Source: Herbiconiux solani NBRC 106740 (GTDB lineage: Bacteria; Actinomycetota; Actinomycetes; Actinomycetales; Microbacteriaceae). From it: DNA of 64,000 nucleotides. This document shows positions 1 to 9,645 of this stretch, one piece after another. The stretch covers positions 609,094 through 673,093 of the forward strand of contig NZ_BCST01000001.1 of the NCBI RefSeq assembly GCF_001571005.1, in the 5' to 3' direction. A program made the translations under genes and the position numbers. Numbering within the stretch: the first letter of the stretch is position 1; every line of letters begins with the position of its first letter. The notes under the pieces are model-generated. The model did not search any database, was not told where the DNA came from, and was given only the letters and a program-made list of their open reading frames with translations.

Positions 1-695
1 GTCGCGCTCTTGATGGTTCCCTGGAACGACGGCCCGGCCTCGGTCACGCCGAGGTGCAGCGGCCAGTCGCCGCGTTCGGCGAGCAGGCGGTAAGCCTTGA
101 CCATCACGATCGGGTCGTTGTGCTTGACCGAGATCTTGAAGTCGTGGAAGTCGTGTTCCTCGAACAGCGACGCCTCCCAGACCGCGCTCTCCACGAGCGC
201 CTCCGGGGTGGCCTTGCCGTACTTCTCGAGCAGCCGCGGGTCGAGCGACCCGGCGTTCACACCGATGCGGATCGAGACCTCGGCCGCCTTGGCCGCCGCA
301 GCGATCTCGCCCACCTTGTCGTCGAACTTGCGGATGTTGCCCGGGTTCACGCGCACAGCGGCGCACCCGGCGTCGATCGCCGCGAACACGTAGTTCGGCT
401 GGAAGTGGATGTCGGCGATCACCGGGATCTGGCTCTTCTTCGCGATGATCGGCAGCGCCTCGGCGTCGTCCCGCGAGGGCACGGCGACGCGCACGATGTC
501 GCAGCCCGAAGCGGTGAGCTCGGCGATCTGCTGGAGCGTGGCGTTGATGTTCGGCGTGGGGGTCGTCGTCATGGACTGCACGCTGACCGGCGCATCTCCG
601 CCGACGAGCACCTTGCCCACCTTGATCTGCCGTGACTTGCGGCGGGGGGCGAGGGTTTCGGGAACCTTGGGCATCCCTAGATTGATTGCAGGCAC
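1..695 (-). CDS. ispG: 4-hydroxy-3-methylbut-2-enyl diphosphate synthase, 3' end outside window
   Basis: Catalyses the penultimate step of the MEP isoprenoid pathway, converting cyclic ME-diphosphate to HMBPP with a 4Fe-4S cluster. About 231 N-terminal residues are present, covering the TIM-barrel part. Recognisable stretches include [51 protein letters not shown] and [10 protein letters not shown]. The cysteine cluster domain lies beyond base 1. The start is a GTG at 695 (reading [13 protein letters not shown]); the in-frame ATG seven codons later at 674 is an alternative. It is last in a dxr-rseP-ispG series on the minus strand, the usual actinobacterial order, with 103 bases between rseP and its start. 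Confidence 0.95.
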   Translation of the reverse strand, partial: MPAINLGMPKVPETLAPRRKSRQIKVGKVLVGGDAPVSVQSMTTTPTPNINATLQQIAELTASGCDIVRVAVPSRDDAEALPIIAKKSQIPVIADIHFQPNYVFAAIDAGCAAVRVNPGNIRKFDDKVGEIAAAAKAAEVSIRIGVNAGSLDPRLLEKYGKATPEALVESAVWEASLFEEHDFHDFKISVKHNDPIVMVKAYRLLAERGDWPLHLGVTEAGPSFQGTIKSA

Positions 696-798
696 GATTT
701 CAGTCTAAGTCCGCAATCTGAACAGCAGGTCAGCACCGGCTGAACCCGGCGAGCCGCCGACCCACCGACCATGCGAACCGGCGATCCCGCCCCACCGA

Positions 799-2127
799 TC
801 ACCCGAAGACGTTGACCGGCTTCACGATGTCGGCGTACACGAGCAGCGCCGTCATGCCGCCGAACAGGATGACGACCGCGAAGGTCAGCGGCATCAGCTT
901 GGCGGCGTCGACCGGCCCCGGATCCTTGCGCTTGAACAGCTTCGCGAACCCGCGCCGGATCGCCTCCCACAGCGCCGACACCACGTGCCCGCCGTCCAGC
1001 GGCGTGAGCGGCACGAGGTTGATCACGAACAGCGCCACGTTGAGCGACCCGAGCAGCCCCAGCAGCGAGGCCGCCTTCGCCGCGATCGGGATGCTGTCGA
1101 TCGACGCGATCTCGCCCGCCACCCGGCCGACGCCGACGACGCTGATCGGGCCGTTGATGTCGCGCTCCCCCGGTCCGAACGCGGCCTGTGCCACGTCGTA
1201 GAGCCGCTGCGGGAGGTTCGCAACGAGCCCCACGGTCGACCCGATGTTCTCCCCCACCATCGGCAGCACCGAGGTGATGGGCTGCGGCACGAGCTCGGAG
1301 GCAGCGCCGATCCCGACGAATCCGACGTCCTGCGTCTGCTTCGTGCCATCGGCGTTCTCGACCACCTTGCCGGCGTCGTCGAGCACGTACCGCTCTGTCA
1401 GCAGCGGCGTGAGCGAGAGCGTCACGTCCTGGCCGCCGCGCTCGACCACGAGCGGCAGGGTCTGCCCGGCCGAGTCGCGGATGATGTCGGTCGACTGGTC
1501 CCAGCTGGTGATCGGGGTGCCGCCGAGGCTCACGAGCCTGTCGCCGGGCTGGATGCCGGCCGCCGCGCCGGGCGACGCCGCATCCCCCGCCGCGCACTCG
1601 GTCTGTTCGCTGCCGGCCGGGAGCACGCAGGCCGAGACGCTGCCGACGGTGGTCGAGGCCTGGGCGGTGCCGAAGCCGACGAGCACGATGGCGAAGAAGA
1701 CGACGGCGAGCACGAGGTTCATGAACGGGCCGCCGAGCATGACGATGATCCGCTGCCAGACGGGCTTCCGGTAGAACGCGCGATCCTCGTCCTGGCCGAT
1801 CGAGAGCTGGCTGGCCTGGCGTGCATCCTGAACCATCGACTGGAAGAAGCCGGTGCTGTTCGCGACCGGCTTCTCGCCGGCGTGACGCGGGGGGAACATC
1901 CCGACCATCGAGATGTAGCCGCCGAGCGGCACGGCCTTGACGCCGTACTCGGTCTCGCCCTTGCGACGCGAGAAGACGGTCGGGCCGAAGCCGATCATGT
2001 ACTGCGTGACCTTGATGCCGAAGAGCTTGGCGGGCACCAGGTGCCCGACCTCGTGGAGACCGATCGAAACGGCGACGCCGATGGCGATGATGAGCACGCC
2101 GAGGATGAACTGCAGGACCGTTTCCAC
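799..2127 (-). CDS. rseP: RIP site-2 zinc metalloprotease RseP
   Basis: Membrane-embedded intramembrane protease (M50, Rip1/RseP type) that cleaves transmembrane segments, classically of anti-sigma factors. The 442-residue protein opens with a membrane segment holding the zinc-binding HEVGH motif (residues 25-29). A PDZ-like region lies near residues 185-240 (GIQPGDRLVSLGG). The third zinc ligand is in LTPLDGGH near residue 370, and a last membrane span ends at the C-terminus. Length is normal for the family. The start is GTG at 2127. It sits between dxr and ispG on the same strand, the classical order, so co-transcription is likely. The substrate cannot be told from this window. Confidence 0.95.
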   Translation of the reverse strand: METVLQFILGVLIIAIGVAVSIGLHEVGHLVPAKLFGIKVTQYMIGFGPTVFSRRKGETEYGVKAVPLGGYISMVGMFPPRHAGEKPVANSTGFFQSMVQDARQASQLSIGQDEDRAFYRKPVWQRIIVMLGGPFMNLVLAVVFFAIVLVGFGTAQASTTVGSVSACVLPAGSEQTECAAGDAASPGAAAGIQPGDRLVSLGGTPITSWDQSTDIIRDSAGQTLPLVVERGGQDVTLSLTPLLTERYVLDDAGKVVENADGTKQTQDVGFVGIGAASELVPQPITSVLPMVGENIGSTVGLVANLPQRLYDVAQAAFGPGERDINGPISVVGVGRVAGEIASIDSIPIAAKAASLLGLLGSLNVALFVINLVPLTPLDGGHVVSALWEAIRRGFAKLFKRKDPGPVDAAKLMPLTFAVVILFGGMTALLVYADIVKPVNVFG

Positions 2128-2249
2128 ACGAGGACACTACCCTGGCCCGCGACGAGGCCGCTGATCAGCGGCTGTACGCCCGATGTGCGGCAGGTGTGGA
2201 TGCGGCAGCAGCCGCGTCCCGGCCCGAGATCACCCGAGATCAGCCGAGA

Positions 2250-3332
2250 TCAGCCCGCGATCAGCCGGTCGGCCGTCGCGCGCGCCCAGAGCTCGGACTC
2301 GGCGAGCGACTCGACCGTGACTTCCTCAGACGGCATCTCGTGCAGGTCGACGACCCGGGCGACCGTGTCGACGATGTCGAGGAAGCCGATCCGCCCGGCG
2401 TGGAACGCCGCGACCGCCTGTTCGTTGGCCGCGTTGAAGACGGCCGGGTAGCTGCCGCCCGCGCGTCCGACGCGCTTGGCCAGGGCGACGGCCGGGAAGG
2501 CCTCCTCGTCCAGCGGCGCGAAGGTCCACGACTGCGCGGTCGTCCAGTCCAGAGGCATGCCGACGCCGGGCACGCGTGCCGGCCAGTGCAGCCCGAGCGC
2601 GATCGGCAGCCGCATGTCCGGCGGGGAGGCCTGGGCGATGGTCGATCCGTCGACGAACTCGACCATCGAGTGCACGATCGACTGCGGATGCACGGTGACG
2701 GCGATGTCCGAATAGGGCACGTCGAAGAGCAGGTGCGCCTCGATCACCTCGAGTCCCTTGTTGATCAGGGTGGCCGAGTTCGTGGTGACGACCAGGCCCA
2801 TGTCCCAGGTCGGATGCGCGAGCGCCTCGCGCGGGGTGACGGTCGCCATCTCGGCGCGGCTGCGGCCGCGGAACGGCCCGCCCGACGCGGTGAGCACGAG
2901 ACGGGCGACCTCCTCGGCGGTACCCGAGCGGAGGGCCTGGGCGATCGCGGAGTGCTCGGAGTCGACCGGCACGATCTGGCCGGGGGCCGCGGCACGCTTC
3001 ACCAGGTCGCCGCCGACGATCAGGCTCTCCTTGTTGGCGAGCGCAAGCGTCCGCCCCGCCTCGAGGGCGGCGAGGGTGGGGCCGAGACCGACCGAGCCGG
3101 TGATGCCGTTGAGCACGACGTCGGCCTCGACGTCGTGGATCAGCTGCTCGGCCTCGCGTGCCCCGAGGCCGGTGTCGGCGACGCCGAACTCGGCGGCCTG
3201 GGCGTCGAGGGTCTCGCGGTTCGTGCCCGCAACGAGACCGACCACCTCGAACAGTTCGGGATTGGCCCGGATCACGTCGAGCGCCTGGACGCCGATCGAG
3301 CCGGTGGAACCGAGGATGATGACACGTCTCAC
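2250..3332 (-). CDS. dxr: 1-deoxy-D-xylulose 5-phosphate reductoisomerase
   Basis: First committed enzyme of the MEP pathway: NADPH-dependent rearrangement and reduction of DXP to MEP in the cytosol. About 360 residues. Visible motifs are the Rossmann loop GSTGSIG at the N-terminus, [24 protein letters not shown] (metal and substrate binding) and TASGGPFRG (flexible loop). The GTG at 3332 is chosen because the protein then begins [14 protein letters not shown] as in other actinobacteria; a longer reading frame to 3368 adds residues without family support. A perfect terminator hairpin lies just upstream, so this gene likely has its own promoter in 3333-3371 and begins the dxr-rseP-ispG transcript. 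Confidence 0.96.
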   Translation of the reverse strand: MRRVIILGSTGSIGVQALDVIRANPELFEVVGLVAGTNRETLDAQAAEFGVADTGLGAREAEQLIHDVEADVVLNGITGSVGLGPTLAALEAGRTLALANKESLIVGGDLVKRAAAPGQIVPVDSEHSAIAQALRSGTAEEVARLVLTASGGPFRGRSRAEMATVTPREALAHPTWDMGLVVTTNSATLINKGLEVIEAHLLFDVPYSDIAVTVHPQSIVHSMVEFVDGSTIAQASPPDMRLPIALGLHWPARVPGVGMPLDWTTAQSWTFAPLDEEAFPAVALAKRVGRAGGSYPAVFNAANEQAVAAFHAGRIGFLDIVDTVARVVDLHEMPSEEVTVESLAESELWARATADRLIAG

Positions 3333-3371
3333 CGTGCAATCATCCCAGACGGTCCCGTCACGCCTCACATG

Positions 3372-3410
3372 CGGAACGGGCGGTGCGGACGACCCGCACC
3401 GCCCGTTCCG
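3372..3410 (-). terminator. 17-bp perfect stem-loop terminator after the FKBP gene
   Basis: Positions 3372-3388 (CGGAACGGGCGGTGCGG) pair perfectly with 3394-3410 around a 5-base loop. It begins 24 bases after the FKBP stop codon in the direction of transcription. No T-run follows, which is common for high-GC actinobacterial terminators. It separates the FKBP gene from dxr. Confidence 0.75.
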
Positions 3411-3434
3411 GCAGTTCTCCCGTGATGCCTGTGC

Positions 3435-4421
3435 CTACGCCGAGGCGGTCGCCAGGATGTCGATCACGAACACGATCGTGTCGGTGCCCGAGATACCGGC
3501 CGAGCTGTTGCCGGCGCTACCGTAGCCCTGGTCCGGCGGGATGACGACGACGACCTGCGAGCCGACCGACTGGCCGACGAGCGCGGCCGAGAAGCCCTTG
3601 ACGACACCGGTGGTCGGGAAAGTGCGCGGACCGCCCTGGCCCCAGCTCTGGTCGAAGATCTTGCCGGTGCCCCAGACGAGGCCCTGGTACTGCACGGTGA
3701 CGTTGTCTCCGTCGCCGACGGTCGGGCCGTCGCCCTTCTTCAGCACCTCGGTCTTGAGCTCGGTGGGAGCGTCGCCCGAGGGGATCGTCACCGTGGGGGC
3801 TCCGTCGTCACCGAGGGTGACGGTGGGGAAGCCGTCCTGCGCCGGCTGGTCCTCGCCCTGGGCGCGGGTCGGGATGATGCCCTCGACGTCGGCGACCATG
3901 ACCATCGAGTCGGTCGCGGTGATGCCGAGCGAGGTGTTGCCGGTGTCGCCGAAGGCGTCGGCCGGCGGGATGACCGCGACCACGCGCGAGCCGACCGGCA
4001 CGCAGTTCACGGCGTTGACGATGCCGGGGATGTACTGGGTCGCGTCGACCGTGAGCTGCAGCTGGGTGCCGCCCTCGTCGAGCGTCGAGAAGACCTGGCT
4101 GCCGCTGGTGGCGTTGTAGATGGTGAAGTCGATCGTGGCGACGTCGCCGGTCTTCACGGTGTCGCCGGTGCCCTCGGTCACGACGGTGCGCTGGGTCGTG
4201 TCGACCGTCAGCGGGCCGGTGAAGGCGGTGGTCGGCGCGGATCCGACGTCACCGGTCACGGTCACGCTGTTCGACTCGGTACCGGCCGACGCCGAGGTGC
4301 AGTCGCCCGAGGCCTGGTCGGCGGAGTCGGTGGAGGCCGGAGCCGGGTCGGATGACGAGCATCCGGCGAGAAGGAGAGTGGCGGCGATCGCGGCCGCAGC
4401 CAGTGCCGGAATTGAGCGCAT
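3435..4421 (-). CDS. Secreted lipoprotein with two FKBP-type prolyl isomerase domains
   Basis: Likely assists folding of exported proteins at the outer face of the membrane. The 328-residue protein has a lipoprotein signal peptide with lipobox LLAGC (Cys about residue 20), then a Ser/Asp/Thr-rich linker. Two FKBP folds follow, about residues 85-180 (GDVATIDFTIYNATSG, VGSRVVAVIPPADAFGD) and 220-325 (GDNVTVQYQGLVWGTG, VGSQVVVVIPPDQGYGS). The second is closer to canonical, keeping VQYQG and the IPPxxGYG loop. ATG at 4421 is preceded by a purine-rich AAGAGGA. The gene is followed by a strong hairpin, so it is probably monocistronic. Which domain is catalytically active cannot be told from sequence alone. 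Confidence 0.92.
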   Translation of the reverse strand: MRSIPALAAAAIAATLLLAGCSSSDPAPASTDSADQASGDCTSASAGTESNSVTVTGDVGSAPTTAFTGPLTVDTTQRTVVTEGTGDTVKTGDVATIDFTIYNATSGSQVFSTLDEGGTQLQLTVDATQYIPGIVNAVNCVPVGSRVVAVIPPADAFGDTGNTSLGITATDSMVMVADVEGIIPTRAQGEDQPAQDGFPTVTLGDDGAPTVTIPSGDAPTELKTEVLKKGDGPTVGDGDNVTVQYQGLVWGTGKIFDQSWGQGGPRTFPTTGVVKGFSAALVGQSVGSQVVVVIPPDQGYGSAGNSSAGISGTDTIVFVIDILATASA

Positions 4422-4528
4422 GAGTCCTCTTCGAGAGATGGGGGGAATGCTGCACAGTCTTGCTCAGCGGCCTTGGGCCAAGCTGGTGAGGGCCTGGGAG
4501 CCCGCACGGCGTGCACGCCCGGTCGAGC

Positions 4529-6019
4529 CTACCGGCTGGGCGCGGCCCCGGCATCGGGGGCGGGTGCATCCGGGGCGGCGGCATCCGGGATCACCGGCGC
4601 CGACCCGGAAGAAGGCACAGAAGGCGCTGCCGCAGGCGCCGCCGCCGCGGGCTTCGCCGCCTTCGACGGGTTCTGGATGCCGATCAGCGACACGACACCG
4701 CCCGCCACGAAGAACACCGCGGTCACGAGCACGACCCGGTGGAATCCGTCGAGGTCGAGCACGGCCGCCCCGGCGATCAGGCTCGCGAGCGCCACGGCGA
4801 TCAGCCCGGCGACCCGCGAGACCGCGTTGTTGACGGCCGAGGCGATGCCCGAGCGCGAGGGGTCGATGGCCCCGAGGATCGCGGCGGTCAGCGGCGCGAC
4901 CGTGATCGACATCCCGAGACCGAAGACGACGACGGCCGGCAGCACCTGGGTGAGGTAGTCGGCGCTCTGGTCGATCCGGAGCATCAGCAGGAACCCGGCA
5001 CCGGCGAGGAACGGCCCGACCGTCATGAACAGGCGCGGCCCGATCTTGCCGCTCAGCCGGCCGAACAGGCTCGACAGCCCGATCAGCAGCAGGCTCGTCG
5101 GGATCATCGCGAAGCCGGCCTCGGTCGCGCTGTACCCGGCGACCTGCTGCAGGAACACGGCGACGCAGAAGAAGCCGAGCGAGAGCGCCCCGTAGATGAG
5201 GAAGGTCGAGACGTTGCCGACCGAGAAGTTGCGCACCCGGAACAGCTCGAGCGGCAGCATCGGCTGCTTCGCCCGGCGCTCGTGCAGGATGAACGCCACG
5301 AACGCGACGACGCCCACGATCAGCGGCACGAGCACGACCGGCGATCCCCAGCCGAAGTTCGACTGCTCGATCAGGGCGAACACCGGCAGCCCGAGCCCGA
5401 CGATGCCGAGGACAGCGCCGACGACGTCGATCTTCGCCCCGGCGATCCGCGCGTGGTCGTGGTCGAGCTTGGTCAGGAGGAACAGGGTCACGATGATCGG
5501 CAGCACGTTGATGCCGAAGACCAGCCGCCACGACACCTGATCGACGAGCACGCCGCCGAGGATGGGGCCGGCGATGTTGGCGACGCTCGTGAACGCCGTC
5601 CAGGTTCCGATCGCCCTGCTCTGCATCGGGCCGCTGAAGGTGGCGAGGATGAGCGCGAGCGACGAGGGCACGAGCAGCGCCCCCGCGATGCCCTGCAGGC
5701 CACGCGAGATGATCAGGAACTCGATCGTCGGCGCGAAGGCGCAGAGCAGCGAGGTCACGCCGAACCCGATCAGGCCCGCCAGCAGCACCTTCTTGCGCCC
5801 GAACACGTCCGAGAGCGAGCCGGCGAGCAGGATGACCGCGCCGAGAGTGATCAGGTACGCGTCGACCACCCACTGCTGCGAGGTCAGCTCTCCCCCGAGC
5901 TCGCGGCTGATCGCGGGCAGTGCCACGTTGATCACGGTCGCGTCCAGGAACGAGATGAACGAGGCGAGAACAGCCACGGACAGCACGAATCGCTGCTGCG
6001 ACGACATCTTCTCGGCCAT
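4529..6019 (-). CDS. MFS drug exporter, DHA2 (EmrB/QacA) type
   Basis: Proton-driven efflux protein of the major facilitator superfamily. From the preferred ATG at 6019 (MAEKMSSQQRFVL) it has 496 residues; in-frame starts up to 6082 exist but add a non-membrane, poorly supported extension. The motif LDATVINVALPAI at the first membrane helix is the DHA2 signature, and about 14 hydrophobic segments follow. GSLSDVFGRKKVLL matches the loop 2-3 MFS motif. The C-terminus is an Ala/Pro/Asp-rich cytosolic tail. It is divergent from the GH76 gene with a roughly 75-base shared promoter region. The substrate is unknown and no adjacent regulator is seen. Confidence 0.9.
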   Translation of the reverse strand: MAEKMSSQQRFVLSVAVLASFISFLDATVINVALPAISRELGGELTSQQWVVDAYLITLGAVILLAGSLSDVFGRKKVLLAGLIGFGVTSLLCAFAPTIEFLIISRGLQGIAGALLVPSSLALILATFSGPMQSRAIGTWTAFTSVANIAGPILGGVLVDQVSWRLVFGINVLPIIVTLFLLTKLDHDHARIAGAKIDVVGAVLGIVGLGLPVFALIEQSNFGWGSPVVLVPLIVGVVAFVAFILHERRAKQPMLPLELFRVRNFSVGNVSTFLIYGALSLGFFCVAVFLQQVAGYSATEAGFAMIPTSLLLIGLSSLFGRLSGKIGPRLFMTVGPFLAGAGFLLMLRIDQSADYLTQVLPAVVVFGLGMSITVAPLTAAILGAIDPSRSGIASAVNNAVSRVAGLIAVALASLIAGAAVLDLDGFHRVVLVTAVFFVAGGVVSLIGIQNPSKAAKPAAAAPAAAPSVPSSGSAPVIPDAAAPDAPAPDAGAAPSR

Positions 6020-6093
6020 GGGGACAGTCAAGTGCATCCCGGGCCCCGCCGCGACCCCGCCCGCCCGGCATCCACCCGGCATAGGGTGAGCGC

Positions 6094-7284
6094 GTGACGA
6101 CGGATGAACGGGGCTGGGCCGAGCGGGCCGCCTCCGCCCAGCAGGCGCTCGGCGCGACCGGTTCCGCCGGGTTCGGCCGCCGCTTCGTGCATGGCGCCTA
6201 CCGCAACACCTCGAGGCCGCGCCTGCGCCAGGCCTTCCCCCTCAACTACTGGTGGATCGCCCACGTGATCGAGGTGCGCATCGACGGCTTCGAACGCTCG
6301 GGCGACGCGCGTCTGCTCGAGGAGGCACGGCTCACCTACGCCCGGCTGGTGCGCCGCAACCACGGCCGGCTCGAGAACGACTACTTCGACGACATGGGCT
6401 GGCTCGCGATCGCGGCCCTCCGCCTGCACGACGCCGAGGTGTCGACGACGGGCGGGAGCCGCTCCCGCTATCTGGACGACGCCGTGCAGCTGCAGCGCTA
6501 CATCGCCGCGCGCGGCTGGAACGACTCCGAGGGCCCGAGCGTGTCCTGGCGCGTGCAGCAGCCTGCGTACAAGAACGCCCCGAGCAACGGGGCCTTCGCG
6601 ATCGTGTCGGCACGCCTCGCCGACCGCACGGGCGATGCGGCGTACCGCGGGCAGGCCGAAGCGGCGGCACAGTGGATGCGCGAACGCCTGCTGCGCCCGG
6701 ACCACCTGGTCGCCGACGGCGTCAACCGCCTGGGCGACGGCCGCACCGACACCGACTGGCTCTTCACCTACAACCAGGGGCTGTACGTCGGGGCCCTCGT
6801 CGAGCTGGCGGCCGGCTCGGATGGGGCTGGTTCGCGCAGCGACCGCCCAGGCAGCGACCTGGCGGACAGCGCCGGCGACCCCCTCCGCGAGGCCACCGCG
6901 ACCGCGCTCGCCGCGATCCGGCACTTCGCTCCCCCGCCGGCCCGGGTCGTGACGGGTGAGAACGCCGATCTCCGGGCGCGCGGCGGCGGCGACCTCGGGC
7001 TGTTCAAGGGCATCCTCGTGCGGTACCTCGGGCTGCTCGCCGCGCACCTCCCCGACGGGCCGGAGCGCGCCGAGGTCGTCCGCTTCCTCCGCGACACGAC
7101 CGACACGCTCTGGACGGGAATCCGCGGAACTCCTGGACTCCGGGCGGCCGACGACTGGTCGCAACCCGCCCCGCCGGTCACCTTCCTGTCGACCCAGCTC
7201 TCGGCCGTGATGGCGCTCGAGACGCGGGCCCGCCTCGAGGCGGGGTCAGTCCCGCGAGACAACCCGCACCGCGAAGGCGAGTGA
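6094..7284 (+). CDS. Glycoside hydrolase family 76 protein (alpha-1,6-mannanase-like)
   Basis: Probable hydrolase of alpha-1,6-mannan or a related glycan. The 396-residue protein shows the GH76 pattern NYWWIAHVIEVRIDG near the start and YFDDMGWLAIAALRL around residues 97-110. The adjacent Asp pair there corresponds to the catalytic pair of the family. The later NQGLYVGALVELA segment also fits. There is no signal peptide, so a cytosolic location is likely, unlike many secreted GH76 enzymes. The GTG at 6094 lies 9 bases after a weak GGGTGA. The 3' end overlaps the last 39 bases of the convergent gene at 7246-7689. Confidence 0.85.
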   Translation: MTTDERGWAERAASAQQALGATGSAGFGRRFVHGAYRNTSRPRLRQAFPLNYWWIAHVIEVRIDGFERSGDARLLEEARLTYARLVRRNHGRLENDYFDDMGWLAIAALRLHDAEVSTTGGSRSRYLDDAVQLQRYIAARGWNDSEGPSVSWRVQQPAYKNAPSNGAFAIVSARLADRTGDAAYRGQAEAAAQWMRERLLRPDHLVADGVNRLGDGRTDTDWLFTYNQGLYVGALVELAAGSDGAGSRSDRPGSDLADSAGDPLREATATALAAIRHFAPPPARVVTGENADLRARGGGDLGLFKGILVRYLGLLAAHLPDGPERAEVVRFLRDTTDTLWTGIRGTPGLRAADDWSQPAPPVTFLSTQLSAVMALETRARLEAGSVPRDNPHREGE

Positions 7285-7689
7285 CTCCGCCGACTCGACG
7301 GAGACGAGGATGCGGCGGCTGCGGTCCGCCCCCGCAGGCCCGTCTGCGGACGGGATCCGCTGGGGTCCGCCGACCGGCCGGATGCCCTCGACCGACTCGG
7401 CGACCACCTCGAAGAGCTGACGGCCGGCGCCCGGCGCGGTCGTAGCGGCCACCGGCATCCGCTGGCCGAACGCCGGGTCGGCGATGACGGCATCGACCGA
7501 GATCGCCCCGGCACGGGTGACGGCCACTACCGTCAGCTCGACCGTGCGCGAGAGGGCCGTGTGCACCGGCGCTTCGCCGGGATGCTCGTTCTCGAACAGG
7601 GCCACGACCTCGGCGCGGAAGGCCTCGCCGAGCGTGCCCCGAAGCGTGCGGCCGATGAGAAAGACCTCGACCGGGACGGGCGACGGCAT
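7246..7689 (-). CDS. Unrecognised protein downstream of OsmC
   Basis: I do not recognise this 147-residue protein. It has no signal peptide or membrane segment and begins MPSPVPVEVFLIGRTLRG. The middle is rich in Val/Ala beta-type stretches (TVELTVVAVTRAG, SVDAVIADPAFG), and the C-terminus has an acidic/basic region ending RVVSRD. Its ATG lies 2 bases after the OsmC-family stop codon, so the two genes almost certainly share a transcript. Its 3' end overlaps the convergent GH76 gene by 39 bases. Base composition does not differ from its neighbours. Confidence 0.7.
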   Translation of the reverse strand: MPSPVPVEVFLIGRTLRGTLGEAFRAEVVALFENEHPGEAPVHTALSRTVELTVVAVTRAGAISVDAVIADPAFGQRMPVAATTAPGAGRQLFEVVAESVEGIRPVGGPQRIPSADGPAGADRSRRILVSVESAESLAFAVRVVSRD

Positions 7690-7691
7690 CC

Positions 7692-8219
7692 TCAGCCGAC
7701 GACGTCAGCGCGATCGACGTCAGCGCGATCGCCGTCGGCTTCGACGTCGGCGGCTTCGACGACGGCGACCGCGTCGTGGTGCACCGGGAACGCGACCGAG
7801 TTCGCGATGAAGCAGACCGCGTTGGCCTCGGCGTGCATCCGCTCGAACTCCTCGGGCTCGACCGATGCCGTGACGGTCACCCGGGGGTGCAGGGTGACCG
7901 AGGTGAACCGGCCGCCGTCGCCCTCCTGCTCCATCGTGCCGGTGGCGGCATCCGTGTACCCGGTCACGACGACGCCGTGCTTCACGGCGACGTGCAGGAA
8001 GGAGAGCATGTGGCACTCGGCGAGGGCGGCGAGCAGCAGCTCCTCGGGGTTCCAGCGGTCGGCGTCGCCGTGGAAGGTGCGATCGGCCGACGACTCGATC
8101 GGGTGCTTGCCCGCGGCCTCGATCGTGCCCTGGCGCCCGTACTCGCGGTAACCGCTCGTGCCGGTGCCGCGATTGCCAAGCCAGGCGACATCCACGCTGT
8201 AGTGATGCTCACGATTCAC
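7692..8219 (-). CDS. OsmC-family peroxiredoxin-like protein
   Basis: OsmC/Ohr-type proteins reduce organic hydroperoxides with a pair of cysteines. The 175-residue protein carries both conserved positions: Cys in LLAALAECHMLSFLH (about residue 69) and Cys in EANAVCFIANSV (about 135). The start is GTG at 8219, giving MNREHHYSVDVAWLGNRGTGTSGY, typical of the OsmC rather than the Ohr branch. The C-terminus carries an unusual acidic tail with a short Asp/Arg/Ala repeat (DGDRADVDRADV). It is divergent from gabT with 52 bases between and is followed directly by an unknown gene. Confidence 0.9.
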   Translation of the reverse strand: MNREHHYSVDVAWLGNRGTGTSGYREYGRQGTIEAAGKHPIESSADRTFHGDADRWNPEELLLAALAECHMLSFLHVAVKHGVVVTGYTDAATGTMEQEGDGGRFTSVTLHPRVTVTASVEPEEFERMHAEANAVCFIANSVAFPVHHDAVAVVEAADVEADGDRADVDRADVVG

Positions 8220-8271
8220 CCCGCCATGCTAACCCCGGCTCCCAGGGGCGCTGGCCTAAACTCGGAGGACT

Positions 8272-9645
8272 ATGACTGACACCCTCGACGCACCGGTTGC
8301 TGCCCCCGTCTACACGGTTCCCCAGGAGCGGAAGATCGTCACCGCGATCCCCGGCCCCAAGTCCGAGGCGCTGCACCGGCGACGTCTGGCCGTCGTGCCG
8401 CCCGGGGTCTCGAGCGCCCTGCCGGTGTACATCGCCAAGGCGAACGGCGCCATCCTCGTCGACGTCGACGGCAACCAGTTCATCGACCTCGGTGCCGGCA
8501 TCGGCGTGACCACGATCGGGCACACCGAGGCCGCCGTGGTCGCCGCCGCGGCCGCCCAGCTGCAGGACGTGACGCACACGCTGTTCACGATCACGCCCTA
8601 CGAGGAGTACGTGCGGGTCGCCGAGTTGCTCGCCGAGAACACCCCCGGCGACTTCGTCAAGCGCACCGTGCTCGTGAACTCGGGCGCCGAGGCGGTCGAG
8701 AACGCGGTCAAGATCGCGCGCAAGCACACCCACCGGGTGGGTGTCGCCGTGCTCGAGCACGCCTACCACGGCCGCACGAACCTGACGATGGCGATGAACT
8801 TCAAGGCCGCCCCCTACTCCACCGGGTTCGGCCCGTTCGCGGGCGACGTCTACCGCGCCCCCAACTCGTACCCCTACCACGACGGTCTCACCGGCCCCGA
8901 GGCCGCGGCCCGTACGATCGCGTACCTCGAGAAGACGGTCGGGGCCGAAGACCTCGCCTGCCTCGTGGCGGAGCCGATCCAGGGCGAGGGCGGCTTCGTC
9001 GTCCCGGCCGAGGGGTACCTGCCCGCGCTGCAGGAGTGGTGCACCGAGAACGGCATCGTCTTCATCGCCGACGAGATCCAGAGCGGCATGGCCCGCACCG
9101 GCGCCATGTTCGCCAGCGAGCACTTCGGCCTGGTTCCCGACGTGGTGCTGAGCGCCAAGGGCATCGCCGGCGGCCTCCCGCTCGCGGGTGTCACCGGCCG
9201 CGCCGAGATCATGGACTCCGCGCAGCCCGGCGGCCTCGGCGGCACCTTCGGCGGCAACCCGGTCGCCGCGGCGGCCGCGGTCGCCGTGTTCGAGCAGATC
9301 GAGAAGAGCAACCTCCTCGAGGAGGCCGCCCGCATCGAGCGCACGCTGACCACGGGCCTCCGCGCCCTGCAGCAGAAGTACGACGTGATCGGCGAGGTGC
9401 GCGGCATCGGCGCGATGATCGCGATCGAGCTCGTCGAGCCCGGCACCGGCGAGACCACGAAGGCGCCCAACGCGGCCGCCGTCAACAGCATCGTCGCGTA
9501 CGCCGCTCAGCAGGGCGTGCTCGTGCTCACCGCGGGCACCTACGGCAACGTGCTGCGCTTCCTGCCGAGCCTCGCGACCAGCGACGCCCTGCTCGAAGAC
9601 GCGCTGTCGGTGATCGACGAGGCGCTCGCCCGGTTCACGGCGTGA
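8272..9645 (+). CDS. gabT: 4-aminobutyrate aminotransferase
   Basis: PLP-dependent class III aminotransferase moving the amino group of GABA to 2-oxoglutarate. The 457-residue protein shows VNSGAEAVENAVKIARK (cofactor loop), AYHGRTNLTMAM, VAEPIQGEGGFVVP, FIADEIQSGMARTG, and the PLP lysine in LSAKGIAGGLPLAGVTGR (about residue 300). A Shine-Dalgarno GGAGG lies 5 bases before the ATG. The stop codon overlaps the GTG of the asparaginase gene (GTGA), implying translational coupling. The pair suggests use of amino acids as nitrogen sources. Another omega-amino acid substrate is possible. Confidence 0.92.
   Translation: MTDTLDAPVAAPVYTVPQERKIVTAIPGPKSEALHRRRLAVVPPGVSSALPVYIAKANGAILVDVDGNQFIDLGAGIGVTTIGHTEAAVVAAAAAQLQDVTHTLFTITPYEEYVRVAELLAENTPGDFVKRTVLVNSGAEAVENAVKIARKHTHRVGVAVLEHAYHGRTNLTMAMNFKAAPYSTGFGPFAGDVYRAPNSYPYHDGLTGPEAAARTIAYLEKTVGAEDLACLVAEPIQGEGGFVVPAEGYLPALQEWCTENGIVFIADEIQSGMARTGAMFASEHFGLVPDVVLSAKGIAGGLPLAGVTGRAEIMDSAQPGGLGGTFGGNPVAAAAAVAVFEQIEKSNLLEEAARIERTLTTGLRALQQKYDVIGEVRGIGAMIAIELVEPGTGETTKAPNAAAVNSIVAYAAQQGVLVLTAGTYGNVLRFLPSLATSDALLEDALSVIDEALARFTA

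Noticed and set aside
4511..6097. 528-codon plus-strand frame opposite the MFS exporter
   Set aside because: Shadow frame; the minus-strand product has membrane helices and MFS motifs.
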